Source of the DNA: Dermatophilaceae bacterium Sec6.4
GTDB taxonomy: Bacteria; Actinomycetota; Actinomycetes; Actinomycetales; Dermatophilaceae
Assembly (NCBI GenBank): GCA_039636865.1
Contig: CP144172.1
Coordinates: forward strand, 1,674,001-1,738,000
DNA: 64,000 nt
Direction of reading: 5' to 3'
Part shown: positions 17,761-26,568 of the stretch, piece after piece
Position numbering within the stretch: the stretch's first letter is position 1
Layout of the letters: each line of letters starts with the position of its first letter
Position numbers and translations under genes: made by a program
The notes under the pieces: generated by a model
What the model was told of the DNA's origin: nothing
The model's database searches: none
Seen by the model: the letters and a program-made list of their open reading frames with translations, nothing else

Positions 17761-19371
17761 GTGTCCAAAGTACTTCCCGTCCTGCCGGCGCACATCTCCC
17801 ATCCTGCGTTGGAGAAGCTTGTACAGAGTGCACGAGCGGGTGAGCGGGTGTCCGGGAAGCAGCTGACAAGCGCGCTGGATGAAGCTGGTCACGACAGCTC
17901 GCACACTCCGGTGATCCTGGCGGCCCTGGCAGCTGCGTGCGTCACCGTGACCCATGACGAGGACGGCGCCGCAGTGGCTGCGACCAGTCCTACCAAGACC
18001 ACGGCGACCAAGCCGGCCGCAGCCAAGACCGCCAAAACCGCCGCGACCAAAACGGCCGCCACCAAAACGGCCGCGACGAAGACGGCCGCGACGAAGACGG
18101 CTGCTGCCAAGAAGACAACAGTCAAGAAGGCTGCTGCCAAGTCGACCACCACCAAGGCAGCCGACACGGCACCGACCGGCGAGACCAAAGGCCGCGTGAC
18201 CGCCAGCACGACCAAGCGGGTGTCCAAGGCTGCCGCCACCAAGAGCAGCGCCGCAGAGACGGCCAAGCGCGTCAGAGCGGCGAAGGCTGCAGACGCCGCG
18301 GTTACTGCTGTCACCGAAGCAGGACCGGACGAGAGCACCGAGGACTCGACATCCAAGAAGGATGATCAGGCGGCGAAGGCCGCATCCGAGGCCGCCGGCG
18401 GTTTCGTGCTCAGCCAGAACGATGACGACGACGCACCTGCTCAGCAGGTCGTCACGGCCGGAGCGACGGCAGATCCGGTCAAGGACTACCTGAAGCAGAT
18501 CGGCAAGGTCGCGCTGCTGAACGCGGAGCAGGAGGTCGACCTTGCGAAGCGGATCGAGGCCGGCCTGTTTGCCGAGGAGCGGTTGAACTCCGGCGACAAG
18601 ATCGACATGAAGCTCAAGCGCGAGCTGTGGTGGGTCTCCCAGGACGGCAAGAATGCCAAGAACCACCTGCTGGAGGCCAACCTGCGCCTGGTCGTCTCCC
18701 TCGCCAAGCGCTACACCGGTCGCGGGATGCTCTTCCTGGACCTGATCCAGGAGGGCAACCTGGGTCTGATCCGCGCCGTCGAGAAGTTCGACTACACCAA
18801 GGGCTACAAGTTCTCGACCTACGCCACGTGGTGGATCCGCCAGGCGATCACCCGGGCCATGGCCGACCAGGCACGTACCATCCGCATTCCGGTGCATATG
18901 GTCGAGGTCATCAACAAACTGGCTCGTGTCCAGCGCCAGATGTTGCAGGACCTGGGTCGCGAACCGACGCCGGAGGAGCTTGCCAAAGAGCTCGACATGA
19001 CGCCGGAAAAGGTCGTGGAGGTACAGAAGTACGGCCGTGAGCCGATTTCTCTGCACACTCCGCTCGGTGAAGACGGCGACTCCGAATTCGGAGACCTGAT
19101 CGAAGACTCCGAAGCAGTGGTTCCGGCTGACGCGGTCTCGTTCACGCTGCTGCAGGAGCAACTGCACTCGGTGCTGGACACCTTGTCGGAGCGGGAAGCC
19201 GGGGTCGTGTCGATGCGGTTCGGGCTGACCGACGGCCAACCGAAGACGCTGGACGAGATCGGCAAGGTCTACGGGGTGACGCGCGAGCGCATCCGACAGA
19301 TCGAGTCCAAGACCATGAGCAAGCTGCGCCACCCGTCACGTTCGCAGGTCCTGCGCGACTACCTGGACTGA
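17761..19371 (+). CDS. sigA: Primary RNA polymerase sigma factor (SigA/HrdB/RpoD)
   Basis: The 536-residue protein is the group 1 sigma-70 factor. Region 1.2 begins at [21 protein letters not shown]. Regions 2.1-2.4 hold [17 protein letters not shown] and [17 protein letters not shown]. Region 3 follows, and region 4.2 ends [20 protein letters not shown]. Residues 75-240 form an Ala/Lys/Thr-rich low-complexity segment with KTAAT units near residues 92-115, like the basic N-terminal stretch of HrdB. GTG 17761 has no strong ribosome binding site and follows a leader of about 150 bases. It directs transcription of most genes in this window. Confidence 0.96.
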   Translation: MSKVLPVLPAHISHPALEKLVQSARAGERVSGKQLTSALDEAGHDSSHTPVILAALAAACVTVTHDEDGAAVAATSPTKTTATKPAAAKTAKTAATKTAATKTAATKTAATKTAAAKKTTVKKAAAKSTTTKAADTAPTGETKGRVTASTTKRVSKAAATKSSAAETAKRVRAAKAADAAVTAVTEAGPDESTEDSTSKKDDQAAKAASEAAGGFVLSQNDDDDAPAQQVVTAGATADPVKDYLKQIGKVALLNAEQEVDLAKRIEAGLFAEERLNSGDKIDMKLKRELWWVSQDGKNAKNHLLEANLRLVVSLAKRYTGRGMLFLDLIQEGNLGLIRAVEKFDYTKGYKFSTYATWWIRQAITRAMADQARTIRIPVHMVEVINKLARVQRQMLQDLGREPTPEELAKELDMTPEKVVEVQKYGREPISLHTPLGEDGDSEFGDLIEDSEAVVPADAVSFTLLQEQLHSVLDTLSEREAGVVSMRFGLTDGQPKTLDEIGKVYGVTRERIRQIESKTMSKLRHPSRSQVLRDYLD

Positions 19372-19408
19372 GACCGGGCACGACCAGAAAGATCCGAACC
19401 AAACGAAA

Positions 19409-19435
19409 CGGCCCGCACCATCATGGTGCGGGCCG
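19409..19435. terminator. Hairpin between sigA and the transglutaminase operon
   Basis: CGGCCCGCACCA and TGGTGCGGGCCG form a perfect 12-bp stem with a 3-base TCA loop. On the minus strand it is followed by GTTTCGTTTGG, a T-rich run, so it best serves the transglutaminase operon, but it should stop sigA transcripts as well. Confidence 0.8.
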
Positions 19436-19475
19436 CGTCGCGTGGTCCGCGAACTGCTCAGTGGCGTTTCGCTGC

Positions 19476-21746
19476 TCAGTGGCGCTTGCGGCCTGGATAG
19501 GCGTGCAGCAGTAGGGAGCGCAGCCGCTGCCGCCCGGAACGCGGGAACAACGCTGCACCTGCGCGGCATCGCAGGGAACGCGTGGCACGCACCTTCTCAA
19601 CCAGGCTGTCGGCCGGCGCCGTCATGTCCAGCGCCGAACCGGACGTCTGGGTGTAGCGGGCCCGCTCCATCACCATCACCACTTCGTGCAGCGCACGTCG
19701 CCCCTCCTGGTCCACCGACAGTCTCAGCTGGTAGTAGTCCTCCTGGGACCGCGGTGACACCGGTGGCGGTGGCTCGATGCCCAGGTCCTGCATGCGCATC
19801 ACCAGGTTGTCCCATTGGGCTTGCACTGCCGCCGGGTCGTCGGTGCTCAGCGGCCTGCTGGCCCGCCGGGCCAGCAGCGGCAGAATCGAGAACGCAACGA
19901 GCAGCACGATCAGGGCTGCGAGTGTCCAGAGCACTGCAGTGAGCCATTGCGGCACAGATCCGTTGCCGGTGGGGTCCGTCCCGGTGGGCGACCTGGGAGT
20001 GGCCGGCGTCGCTGTGCTCGGCGCATTCTTCGGGCGCGGCACGGTATTCGGGCGGGGCTCCGGCGCGGTAGGTGCAGTGACTTTCGGGGTGGCGTAGCCC
20101 GGCGCCGCGCCTGCCCGCGATCCGGGGGTCGGCTCGAAACGCGTCCAGCCCATCCCCGGAAAGAACAGCTCAGGCCAGGCGTGTGCATCCGACTGCTTCA
20201 CGGTGTAGACGCCGTCAGGACCCGCCGACCCGGGCAGGAAACCGACTCCCAGTCGGGCCGGTACACCGATCGACCGGGCGGCCATTGTCATGGCCGTGGC
20301 GAACTGCATGCAGTACCCCTGTTTGGTTGCCAGGAAGTTGCTGATGGGATCCAACGTGCGGCCGGCGGCGTTCTTGCGGGTGGGAGCCAAGGTCAGGGAG
20401 TAGACGAAATTGCCACTGCTGCGAAGATACGTCTGGATGGCTATTGCCCGGTCGAAGGCCGAACCGCGTGGTGCGGCCCGCTTCACCAGGGCCTCGATCG
20501 CCGGCCGCGAGGTCGGATCCACCGCCAGGTCGGACCGGTACTGCGTAGGGTCCAGGCGCTGATTCGATGGACGAGCGGTAGTTTTCGGACTCAGGTAATC
20601 CAGGGAGTAGGACGTGGTCAGCTTCCTCGCGGACGGCTGAGACGACTTGGGGTCATAACTCCACCGGGCACCCTGGAAATCCGCAGTGCCGATCTGGGTG
20701 GGTCCCACGACGTACGGCGGCTTCATCGAGTTCTGCGAGATGCTGATCCGGTACCGGTTGGCCGATACCGGCCGAGGGTTGGACGCGGCGCGTTCCAGCT
20801 GGCTGCCGTCGGCACCTCGCAACGGGGTGCGGACGCGGTTCGGCTCCCACCGGTTGCGTGCATAATCGTCGGCGATCAGAGCGCGAAGTGGAGCCGGGTC
20901 GGGGTCGGTGGTGCGGAAGGTCAGCACCGGTGAGCTGTCCTGCGATGAGAGGTTACGACTGAGATCCAGGTTGTCGGAGAAACCCACCGTGCCCGACCCG
21001 CCGCCCTGTCCCCGGGCCAGGCCGTCACCGAGGAATTTCTGCGACGAGGCCGGGAGCATCCCGGCAAGGAGAAGAGCCAACACCAGGGCCAGCGCGCCGG
21101 CGGCGCGGGCGGCGAACCCGAACCCGTGCTCGCCGAGGGAAGAGGCGGCGCGGTAGTGCCCCGACGGGTTGACCCGCCGCCCGGACCAGTCACGGGCTGC
21201 CCGCGCAGAGGCCCCGTAGAGCATCACCAGCCACGCCGCTGCCGCGAGCAGGAAGAACTTGGGGCTCAGTGCTCCGCCGGAATTCGCGGCCGAGATGATG
21301 AACTCGACGAAGAGCGGCACCCCTGCGAGAGCCGGTGATCGACAGGTGACGGCAAGGAAGTCGACACAGATCGCGAGACCCGCCACGATCAGTGCGACGA
21401 AGAACACGATGCCCGCGGTCGTCGGTGCGGGGGCGGCGAACCTGGTCACCGTGGTGTTGGCGTCAATACCGAGGTCACGCAGCGCCCCCGGCAGCGACGT
21501 GTCGAGGTGGTCCGGCAACTGGGTGACGACCGCGACGGTGACGACACCGATCAGCTGAACCGACAGGGTGACCAGGGGTGAGGCTCCCGCCGCGCGCGCA
21601 GCCATCCCGAACAGCGCCGCGAGCAGGACCAGGGATATCGCCCCGAGCACCCAGGAACGACCTTCGAACAATGTGGTGATGGGCCAGGCCGCCACCAGCG
21701 TGGCGATTGCCGCGAGCAGTGTCTGTCCCGGCCGTGCGCGGTTCAC
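19476..21746 (-). CDS. Membrane transglutaminase-like protein (DUF3488 plus transglutaminase core)
   Basis: The 756-residue protein has about six membrane segments in its first 230 residues (DUF3488 type). A large extracytoplasmic region with the transglutaminase-like core follows: C479 in KQGYCMQFATAMTMAARS and H522 in SDAHAWPELFFPGMGW. A Pro/Thr-rich linker leads to a last membrane segment (AVLWTLAALIVLLVAFSIL) and a cytoplasmic tail. Such proteins occur with MoxR and DUF58 genes; their substrate is unknown. GTG 21746 overlaps the DUF58 stop as GTGA, so the open frame upstream of it, which runs through DUF58, is not used. Confidence 0.88.
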   Translation of the reverse strand: MNRARPGQTLLAAIATLVAAWPITTLFEGRSWVLGAISLVLLAALFGMAARAAGASPLVTLSVQLIGVVTVAVVTQLPDHLDTSLPGALRDLGIDANTTVTRFAAPAPTTAGIVFFVALIVAGLAICVDFLAVTCRSPALAGVPLFVEFIISAANSGGALSPKFFLLAAAAWLVMLYGASARAARDWSGRRVNPSGHYRAASSLGEHGFGFAARAAGALALVLALLLAGMLPASSQKFLGDGLARGQGGGSGTVGFSDNLDLSRNLSSQDSSPVLTFRTTDPDPAPLRALIADDYARNRWEPNRVRTPLRGADGSQLERAASNPRPVSANRYRISISQNSMKPPYVVGPTQIGTADFQGARWSYDPKSSQPSARKLTTSYSLDYLSPKTTARPSNQRLDPTQYRSDLAVDPTSRPAIEALVKRAAPRGSAFDRAIAIQTYLRSSGNFVYSLTLAPTRKNAAGRTLDPISNFLATKQGYCMQFATAMTMAARSIGVPARLGVGFLPGSAGPDGVYTVKQSDAHAWPELFFPGMGWTRFEPTPGSRAGAAPGYATPKVTAPTAPEPRPNTVPRPKNAPSTATPATPRSPTGTDPTGNGSVPQWLTAVLWTLAALIVLLVAFSILPLLARRASRPLSTDDPAAVQAQWDNLVMRMQDLGIEPPPPVSPRSQEDYYQLRLSVDQEGRRALHEVVMVMERARYTQTSGSALDMTAPADSLVEKVRATRSLRCRAGAALFPRSGRQRLRSLLLHAYPGRKRH

Positions 21747-23017
21747 CGGATGCCCCCAGCGGCGTGCGGTCCGGCAATCGCATGCCAGGCAGCCGGAATC
21801 CCGGTGTCCGGGCCGGCGATCGCAGTACGCCATCCGGCGGCCCGCAGGACGGCGGAGGTCCGCTCGGCTGCGACACCTGGCGCAACGGAGCCGGTCCTGT
21901 ACGCGTCGGTGTCCACGATGATCGCCAGACTCGTCCGGCCGCGGCCGCTCGTGGCCGCCAGCATCGGCAGGGCAGGGTCGGGGTGGTCGGTGAACAGCCC
22001 GACCAGGACGCTGCCGGCGGCGACGGCCTGAGCTGCTGCCGCGCTGAGGTCGGCGTGCCGGCCATCGTCCGTGGTGTTGGCCAACGCGAGGCTGTGCACC
22101 ACCTGCTGTGCATTGAGCAGGGAGGGCAGCCGGTGCTCTGCCGTGGTCGCAGCGCTCACCATCCGCAGTTGATAGTGCAGATCGTCCAGCAGGAGCGCGA
22201 TCGAGGCAACCGCGCTGACCGTCCACTCGAAAGAGCTGCTCCGTCCGGTGTCGGCGTGTGCGCTGCCGCGCGCGTCGAACCACAACAGGGCGCGTCGGTG
22301 TTCGGGTTGGTCTTCGTGGCGCACCATCAACTGCCCGCGGTGGGCCGTCGCGGGCCAGTGGATACGCCGCAGCTCATCACCCTCGACATACCCCCGGATG
22401 CTGACGTCCTGTTCACCGTGCAGGGCGACGGAGTGCCCGGCCGCGCTGGCGCCACCGGTGGCATACGGCATCGAGCGCCTCTCGAGCGGGAAGGTGTGCG
22501 GGAGTACGACGATTTCGTCGCTGGCCGGCAGGATCGTGAGCGACGTGCACATCCCGAACGGGTCCGGGTGCGTGACGATGCTGGGACCAATGGTGTGACG
22601 TCCACGGGCCTGGCTCCGCACGGTGTATTCGATGGTTGCGGTGCCTCGGGTCGGGATGCTCGTCAAGGTGTACCGCGGCCGGTCCCCGAACCCCGGGTCG
22701 ACACGGTCCTGAGCCGAGCCGAGCCGACTGGCGCGTCCGGCGTTGTTGCGAAAGACCGCGCGCACCGTCGCAGGATCACCCGGCCCGAGCAGGGTCGGGG
22801 TGATCTTCCGGCGCAGCTGCAGGTGGGTGGCGTGTGAGGCGGACAGCGCCCAGGCGATCAGCGGCAATGTCAGCACGAGCGCGCCGATCCTGGTGACGTC
22901 GCCGTATCCGAGCAGGAGCCCGGCGCCCATGAGACACGCGCCGACGATCAGGAACGCGCGCCCGCGGGTGGTCAGTCTGAGCCGGTCGTGACGGCGGCCG
23001 ACGGATGGCTGGCGCAT
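21743..23017 (-). CDS. DUF58 domain-containing protein
   Basis: The 424-residue protein has two N-terminal membrane segments (near residues 20-60), a beta-rich domain, and the DUF58 core marked by GYVEGDELRRIHWPATAHRG. The C-terminal part resembles a von Willebrand A fold without a clear metal site. DUF58 proteins are co-encoded with MoxR ATPases and are thought to be their partners. ATG 23017 follows the moxR stop by two bases, and its stop overlaps the transglutaminase start by four, so the three genes are one translational unit. Confidence 0.9.
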   Translation of the reverse strand: MRQPSVGRRHDRLRLTTRGRAFLIVGACLMGAGLLLGYGDVTRIGALVLTLPLIAWALSASHATHLQLRRKITPTLLGPGDPATVRAVFRNNAGRASRLGSAQDRVDPGFGDRPRYTLTSIPTRGTATIEYTVRSQARGRHTIGPSIVTHPDPFGMCTSLTILPASDEIVVLPHTFPLERRSMPYATGGASAAGHSVALHGEQDVSIRGYVEGDELRRIHWPATAHRGQLMVRHEDQPEHRRALLWFDARGSAHADTGRSSSFEWTVSAVASIALLLDDLHYQLRMVSAATTAEHRLPSLLNAQQVVHSLALANTTDDGRHADLSAAAAQAVAAGSVLVGLFTDHPDPALPMLAATSGRGRTSLAIIVDTDAYRTGSVAPGVAAERTSAVLRAAGWRTAIAGPDTGIPAAWHAIAGPHAAGGIR

Positions 23018-23019
23018 GG

Positions 23020-24021
23020 TCAGCGTGATCGGGAGGGCACGGGTACGCGCTGCAACAGATAGGACAGCAGCTCACCGGTGGATCTACCGGTGCTGTCGGG
23101 CCCGAGGATGACACGGTGGTCCAGCACCGTGGTCCACAGCCGTTGCACGTCTTCGGGAAGCACGTGGTCGCGCCCCTCCAGCGCCGCGTGTGCTCGAGCA
23201 GCCCGCAACAGCTGCAGGGCGGCACGCGGTGAGGCGCCGAGGCGTACTTCGGGCGAGGTGCGCGTGGCGCTCACGAGATCCACGATGTACTGGCGCAGTG
23301 TCACGCTGGCGTAGACGCTGGTCACCGTATCGATGGCGCGCATGACCGTTGCTGCGTCCGTGACCGGCTGCAGCGTGTCGAGGGGTTCTCGCGCCGAGTG
23401 GGTGTCGAGCATCTGCAACTCTGCGGACGCGGTGGGATAGCCCATCGAGATACGTGCCATGAACCGATCCCGCTGGGCTTCCGGGAGCGGATAAGTGCCT
23501 TCCATCTCAATCGGATTCTGGGTCGCCATCACCATGAACGGACGTTGCAGCAGATAGGTCTCTCCGTCCACCGTCACCTGATTTTCTGCCATGCACTCCA
23601 GGAGGGCCGACTGGGTCTTGGGGGAGGCGCGATTGATCTCGTCGCCCACTACGATCCCGGCGAAAACCGCACCCCGCCGAAATTCGAACTGCCGGGAATC
23701 CTGGTTGAAGATGCTGACCCCGGTGACGTCGCTCGGCAGCAGGTCCGGTGTGAACTGCAGGCGGCGCATCGAGATGTTCACCGACCGCGCGAGCGATTTG
23801 GCGAGCATCGTCTTACCGACCCCGGGGACGTCCTCGATCAGGAGGTGGCCTTCGGCGAGCATCACCACGACCGCAGTTCGGATGACATCGGGCTTGCCCT
23901 CGATCACGCCGGCGACCGCGTCCTGGATGGAGGTGGCGACACGGCGCACATCGTCCAGCGTGAACACGGTGCTGTCAGCCACCTCAGTGGTGAGTACATC
24001 GACCGGAGCAACGTGAGTCAT
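23020..24021 (-). CDS. moxR: MoxR family AAA ATPase
   Basis: The 333-residue protein has Walker A EDVPGVGKTMLAKSLA, Walker B with GDEINRASPKTQSALLE, sensor 1 ATQNPIEMEGTYPLPEAQ and the C-terminal lid domain SPRAALQLLRAARAHA. MoxR ATPases act as chaperones for protein complexes, usually with metal-binding or VWA-type partners. ATG 24021 was chosen from family similarity; the frame is open much further upstream, but that region includes the divergent dcw promoter. It heads the moxR-DUF58-transglutaminase operon and is divergent from mraZ. Confidence 0.92.
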   Translation of the reverse strand: MTHVAPVDVLTTEVADSTVFTLDDVRRVATSIQDAVAGVIEGKPDVIRTAVVVMLAEGHLLIEDVPGVGKTMLAKSLARSVNISMRRLQFTPDLLPSDVTGVSIFNQDSRQFEFRRGAVFAGIVVGDEINRASPKTQSALLECMAENQVTVDGETYLLQRPFMVMATQNPIEMEGTYPLPEAQRDRFMARISMGYPTASAELQMLDTHSAREPLDTLQPVTDAATVMRAIDTVTSVYASVTLRQYIVDLVSATRTSPEVRLGASPRAALQLLRAARAHAALEGRDHVLPEDVQRLWTTVLDHRVILGPDSTGRSTGELLSYLLQRVPVPSRSR

Positions 24022-24174
24022 GAATGAATCTTGCCCGATGTCTCGCAGTGGTAAGTCCGGCCATCGACTTCGCACGGTGCGGGTTCGATGCAGGAAATCT
24101 TCCCCCCACCTTCGGACAGCCTGTTGACCTGGGAATTTGTTGCTTTCGAAGGTGCAGATAGGCGCAATTCGCCC

Positions 24175-24205
24175 TTGTCGTGGGGGATTGTGGAGTAAAG
24201 TGGAG
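24175..24205 (+). promoter_or_regulatory. mraZ promoter with three-repeat MraZ box
   Basis: TGGGG, TGGAG and TGGAG begin at 24181, 24191 and 24201, an exact 10-base period. This matches the direct TGGRN-N5 repeats bound by MraZ, which represses its own operon in other bacteria. TTGTCG (24175-24180) and TAAAGT (24196-24201) are plausible -35 and -10 elements, so the repeats cover the promoter. The leader to the mraZ ATG is about 60 bases. Confidence 0.75.
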
Positions 24206-24267
24206 GGCAGCGGCGAAAGCTGGCGGGCTATGGGGCCCTTCGACGACAACGGGAGGTGGGCGCGGTC

Positions 24268-24702
24268 ATGTTTCTGGGCACCCACCACCCCCGGTTGGAC
24301 GACAAGGGTCGACTCATCCTGCCTGCCAAATTCCGTGATCAGCTGGCCGGTGGCCTGGTGATCACCCGTGGGCAGGAACGGTGCCTCTACGTCTTCGCGA
24401 TGGTCGACTTCGAACGACTCGCCGAGCAGATGAACAACACTCCGGTCACCAACCGCGGGGTGCGCAACTTCCAGCGTGTCCTGCTGTCTGCGGCCTCTGA
24501 TGAGATCCCGGACAAACAAGGTCGCATCACTGTCCCCTCGGTGTTGCGGGAGTACGCCGGCCTGGCCAAGGAATGCACGGTCATCGGCACCGGCAACCGC
24601 CTCGAACTCTGGGACAGCACTGCATGGACCCAGTTCCTGGCGGCCACCGAAGACGATTTCGCATCGCAGGGCGAGGAGGTCATTCCCGGAGGGTTCTTCT
24701 GA
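24268..24702 (+). CDS. mraZ: Transcriptional regulator MraZ
   Basis: The 144-residue protein has two SpoVT/AbrB-like halves, with the repeat motifs [14 protein letters not shown] near residue 12 and [16 protein letters not shown] near 80. It begins with the conserved [15 protein letters not shown], which fixes ATG 24268; GGGAGG lies 11 bases upstream, and a GTG at 24256 is less likely. MraZ is a nucleoid-associated regulator of the dcw cluster. The repeats in its promoter are its expected binding site. A 184-base gap separates it from rsmH. Confidence 0.95.
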   Translation: MFLGTHHPRLDDKGRLILPAKFRDQLAGGLVITRGQERCLYVFAMVDFERLAEQMNNTPVTNRGVRNFQRVLLSAASDEIPDKQGRITVPSVLREYAGLAKECTVIGTGNRLELWDSTAWTQFLAATEDDFASQGEEVIPGGFF

Positions 24703-24886
24703 GGTTCGGCCTCCATCCGCTGCCCGGACCCTCCGATGCCACTTCCCCGGCACCGGAGAGTCCACCGCCACCAGGCAATGCAGCGGCTGGGGACCTGAGT
24801 TCAGAAGCCGAGTCCGCACAGCAGCCCGCAAGACCCATGCAGTACATCCGCACCACATACGCAGTACGTCAGGAGGAAGCGCACCG

Positions 24887-25873
24887 ATGAGCCCCGCTGT
24901 TCGCGCGACCGCCGAGCGTCACACTCCCGTGCTGCGCGACCGGATACTGCAACTGCTGGAGCCGGCGTTGAGTGTCCCCGGTGCGGTCTTCGTGGACGCC
25001 ACCCTCGGAATGGGGGGACACACCGAAGCGGTGTTGACGCATTTTCCGCAGCTCACCGCATACGGTGTCGATCGTGACGCCGAGGCGCTGGCACTCGCCG
25101 AGCAGCGACTCGGCCCGTTCGGGGACCGATTCATCCCCGTCCACTGCGCCTACGACGACGCCTTCGAGCAGTTGTCCCGCTTGGCGGTGCACCACGTTCA
25201 CGGGGTGCTCTTCGACCTCGGGGTCTCCTCGCTGCAACTCGATGAGATCGACCGCGGATTCTCCTACAGCCACGACGCGCCGCTGGACATGCGCATGGAT
25301 CAGGCTCAGACCCGCACCGCTGCCGACGTCCTCAACACCTATGAGGCACGCGATCTGGAACGCGTGTTGCGCGAGTACGGCGAGGAGCGGTTCGCCCGGC
25401 GGATCGTGGCGGCCATCGTGCGCCAGCGGGAGCACACACCGTTCGAACGTTCCGGCGTCCTCGTGGACCTACTGCGCGACGCAATCCCGGCAGCCTCTGC
25501 CCGGACCGGGGGGCACCCGGCGAAGCGCACCTTCCAGGCGCTGCGTATCGAGGTCAACGGTGAGCTGGAGTCCTGGGAACGAGCCCTGCCGGCGGCGGTG
25601 GATGCGCTCGCGGTCGGTGGCCGCATTGCCGTCCTCGCGTATCACTCCCTGGAGGACCGGATCGTGAAGCGGGCCTTCGCCGACGGCGCAACGAGTTCGA
25701 CACCCGTCGACCTGCCCGTCGAACTTCCTGAGCATCAGCCCTACCTCGAGCGCATCACCAGGGGCGCCGAGCGGCCGTCGCCGCACGAAATCGAGACAAA
25801 CCCGCGCGCGGCCTCGGCCAGGTTGCGGGTAGCAGAACGCTGTCGATCCACCCCGAAGGGACCCACGTCATGA
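24887..25873 (+). CDS. rsmH: 16S rRNA (cytosine(1402)-N(4))-methyltransferase
   Basis: The 328-residue protein (MraW) has the start [19 protein letters not shown], the SAM-binding [14 protein letters not shown] and GVDRDAEAL, and [33 protein letters not shown] and [17 protein letters not shown] close the family pattern. It methylates C1402 of 16S rRNA. ATG 24887 is backed by AGGAGGAAG 7 bases upstream; the open frame upstream to 24476 has no family similarity. Its stop overlaps ftsL by four bases (ATGA). Confidence 0.95.
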   Translation: MSPAVRATAERHTPVLRDRILQLLEPALSVPGAVFVDATLGMGGHTEAVLTHFPQLTAYGVDRDAEALALAEQRLGPFGDRFIPVHCAYDDAFEQLSRLAVHHVHGVLFDLGVSSLQLDEIDRGFSYSHDAPLDMRMDQAQTRTAADVLNTYEARDLERVLREYGEERFARRIVAAIVRQREHTPFERSGVLVDLLRDAIPAASARTGGHPAKRTFQALRIEVNGELESWERALPAAVDALAVGGRIAVLAYHSLEDRIVKRAFADGATSSTPVDLPVELPEHQPYLERITRGAERPSPHEIETNPRAASARLRVAERCRSTPKGPTS

Positions 25874-26568
25874 GTCAGGCAACAGCGCCACAGCGCGCAC
25901 CCCGCGTCCGCCTGCCGGTAAGCGCCACCTCGCCGGACGGGCGCAAGGCGCTACGGTCGCCCGCGGTCCACCTGCGAGTCGTCGCGCCGGCAGACTCCCG
26001 GCACAACAGCGGCATCGCCTTCATCGTGGCGTGTGTCACCGTGCTGGCCCTCGGGTTGGCCACGCTCCTGATCCTCAACACCCAACGCGCCCAGCAGTCA
26101 TTCACCACCGACTCCCTGCAGGCTGACTCCGCGCGGGTCGCCAACGCCCAGCAGGACCTGCGCTCGCAGTTGCAGAGCGACGGATCTGCTGCGTCACTCG
26201 CCCGACGCGCCCAGCAGTTGGGTCTGGTACCCGCCGCGCGCATCCGCTACGTCGGACCCGATGGCAAAGTCGTCGGCGTGGCGAAGGCCGCCGCCGGGTC
26301 GACGCCCTTTATCTTGGGGTCGCTCACCGGTGACGCTGCGACGACCGTCGCAGCGCGTGCCTCGATGGGGGTTGCACTCGGTTCGACCGTCGGCGCTCCG
26401 GCTCCGGCCAAGGCGACGGTCACGCCGACGTCCCCCGTCACCAAGAAGTCGGTCCCGAAGAAAAACGGTACGAAGACGCCCAGCACGAAAAAGCCCGGCG
26501 ACAAGGGCGGCGCCACCGGCACGAAGGGCAAGACGACGCCAAGCACGCCCGCGACGACCACTAGGTGA
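25870..26568 (+). CDS. ftsL: Cell division protein FtsL-like
   Basis: This 232-residue protein sits at the ftsL position between rsmH and ftsI. It has a basic cytoplasmic N-terminus, one membrane segment near residues 50-70 ([20 protein letters not shown]) and a short coiled-coil-like stretch with [10 protein letters not shown]. This is FtsL architecture, though sequence similarity is weak. It carries an unusual tail: residues 175-232 are Thr/Lys/Pro-rich. It overlaps both neighbours: ATGA with rsmH and GTGA with ftsI. Confidence 0.8.
   Translation: MSQATAPQRAPRVRLPVSATSPDGRKALRSPAVHLRVVAPADSRHNSGIAFIVACVTVLALGLATLLILNTQRAQQSFTTDSLQADSARVANAQQDLRSQLQSDGSAASLARRAQQLGLVPAARIRYVGPDGKVVGVAKAAAGSTPFILGSLTGDAATTVAARASMGVALGSTVGAPAPAKATVTPTSPVTKKSVPKKNGTKTPSTKKPGDKGGATGTKGKTTPSTPATTTR

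Noticed and set aside
17656..19332. 558-residue open frame on the minus strand opposite sigA
   Set aside because: Its low-complexity Gly/Leu/Arg content is the reverse reading of the sigA Ala/Lys/Thr segment; sigA is unmistakable.
21747..22283. N-terminal extension of the transglutaminase protein
   Set aside because: It overlaps the conserved C-terminal part of the DUF58 gene; GTG 21746 in a GTGA overlap is the natural start.
24022..24858. Long N-terminal extension of MoxR
   Set aside because: The open frame runs through the dcw promoter and mraZ on the other strand, and family similarity begins at ATG 24021.
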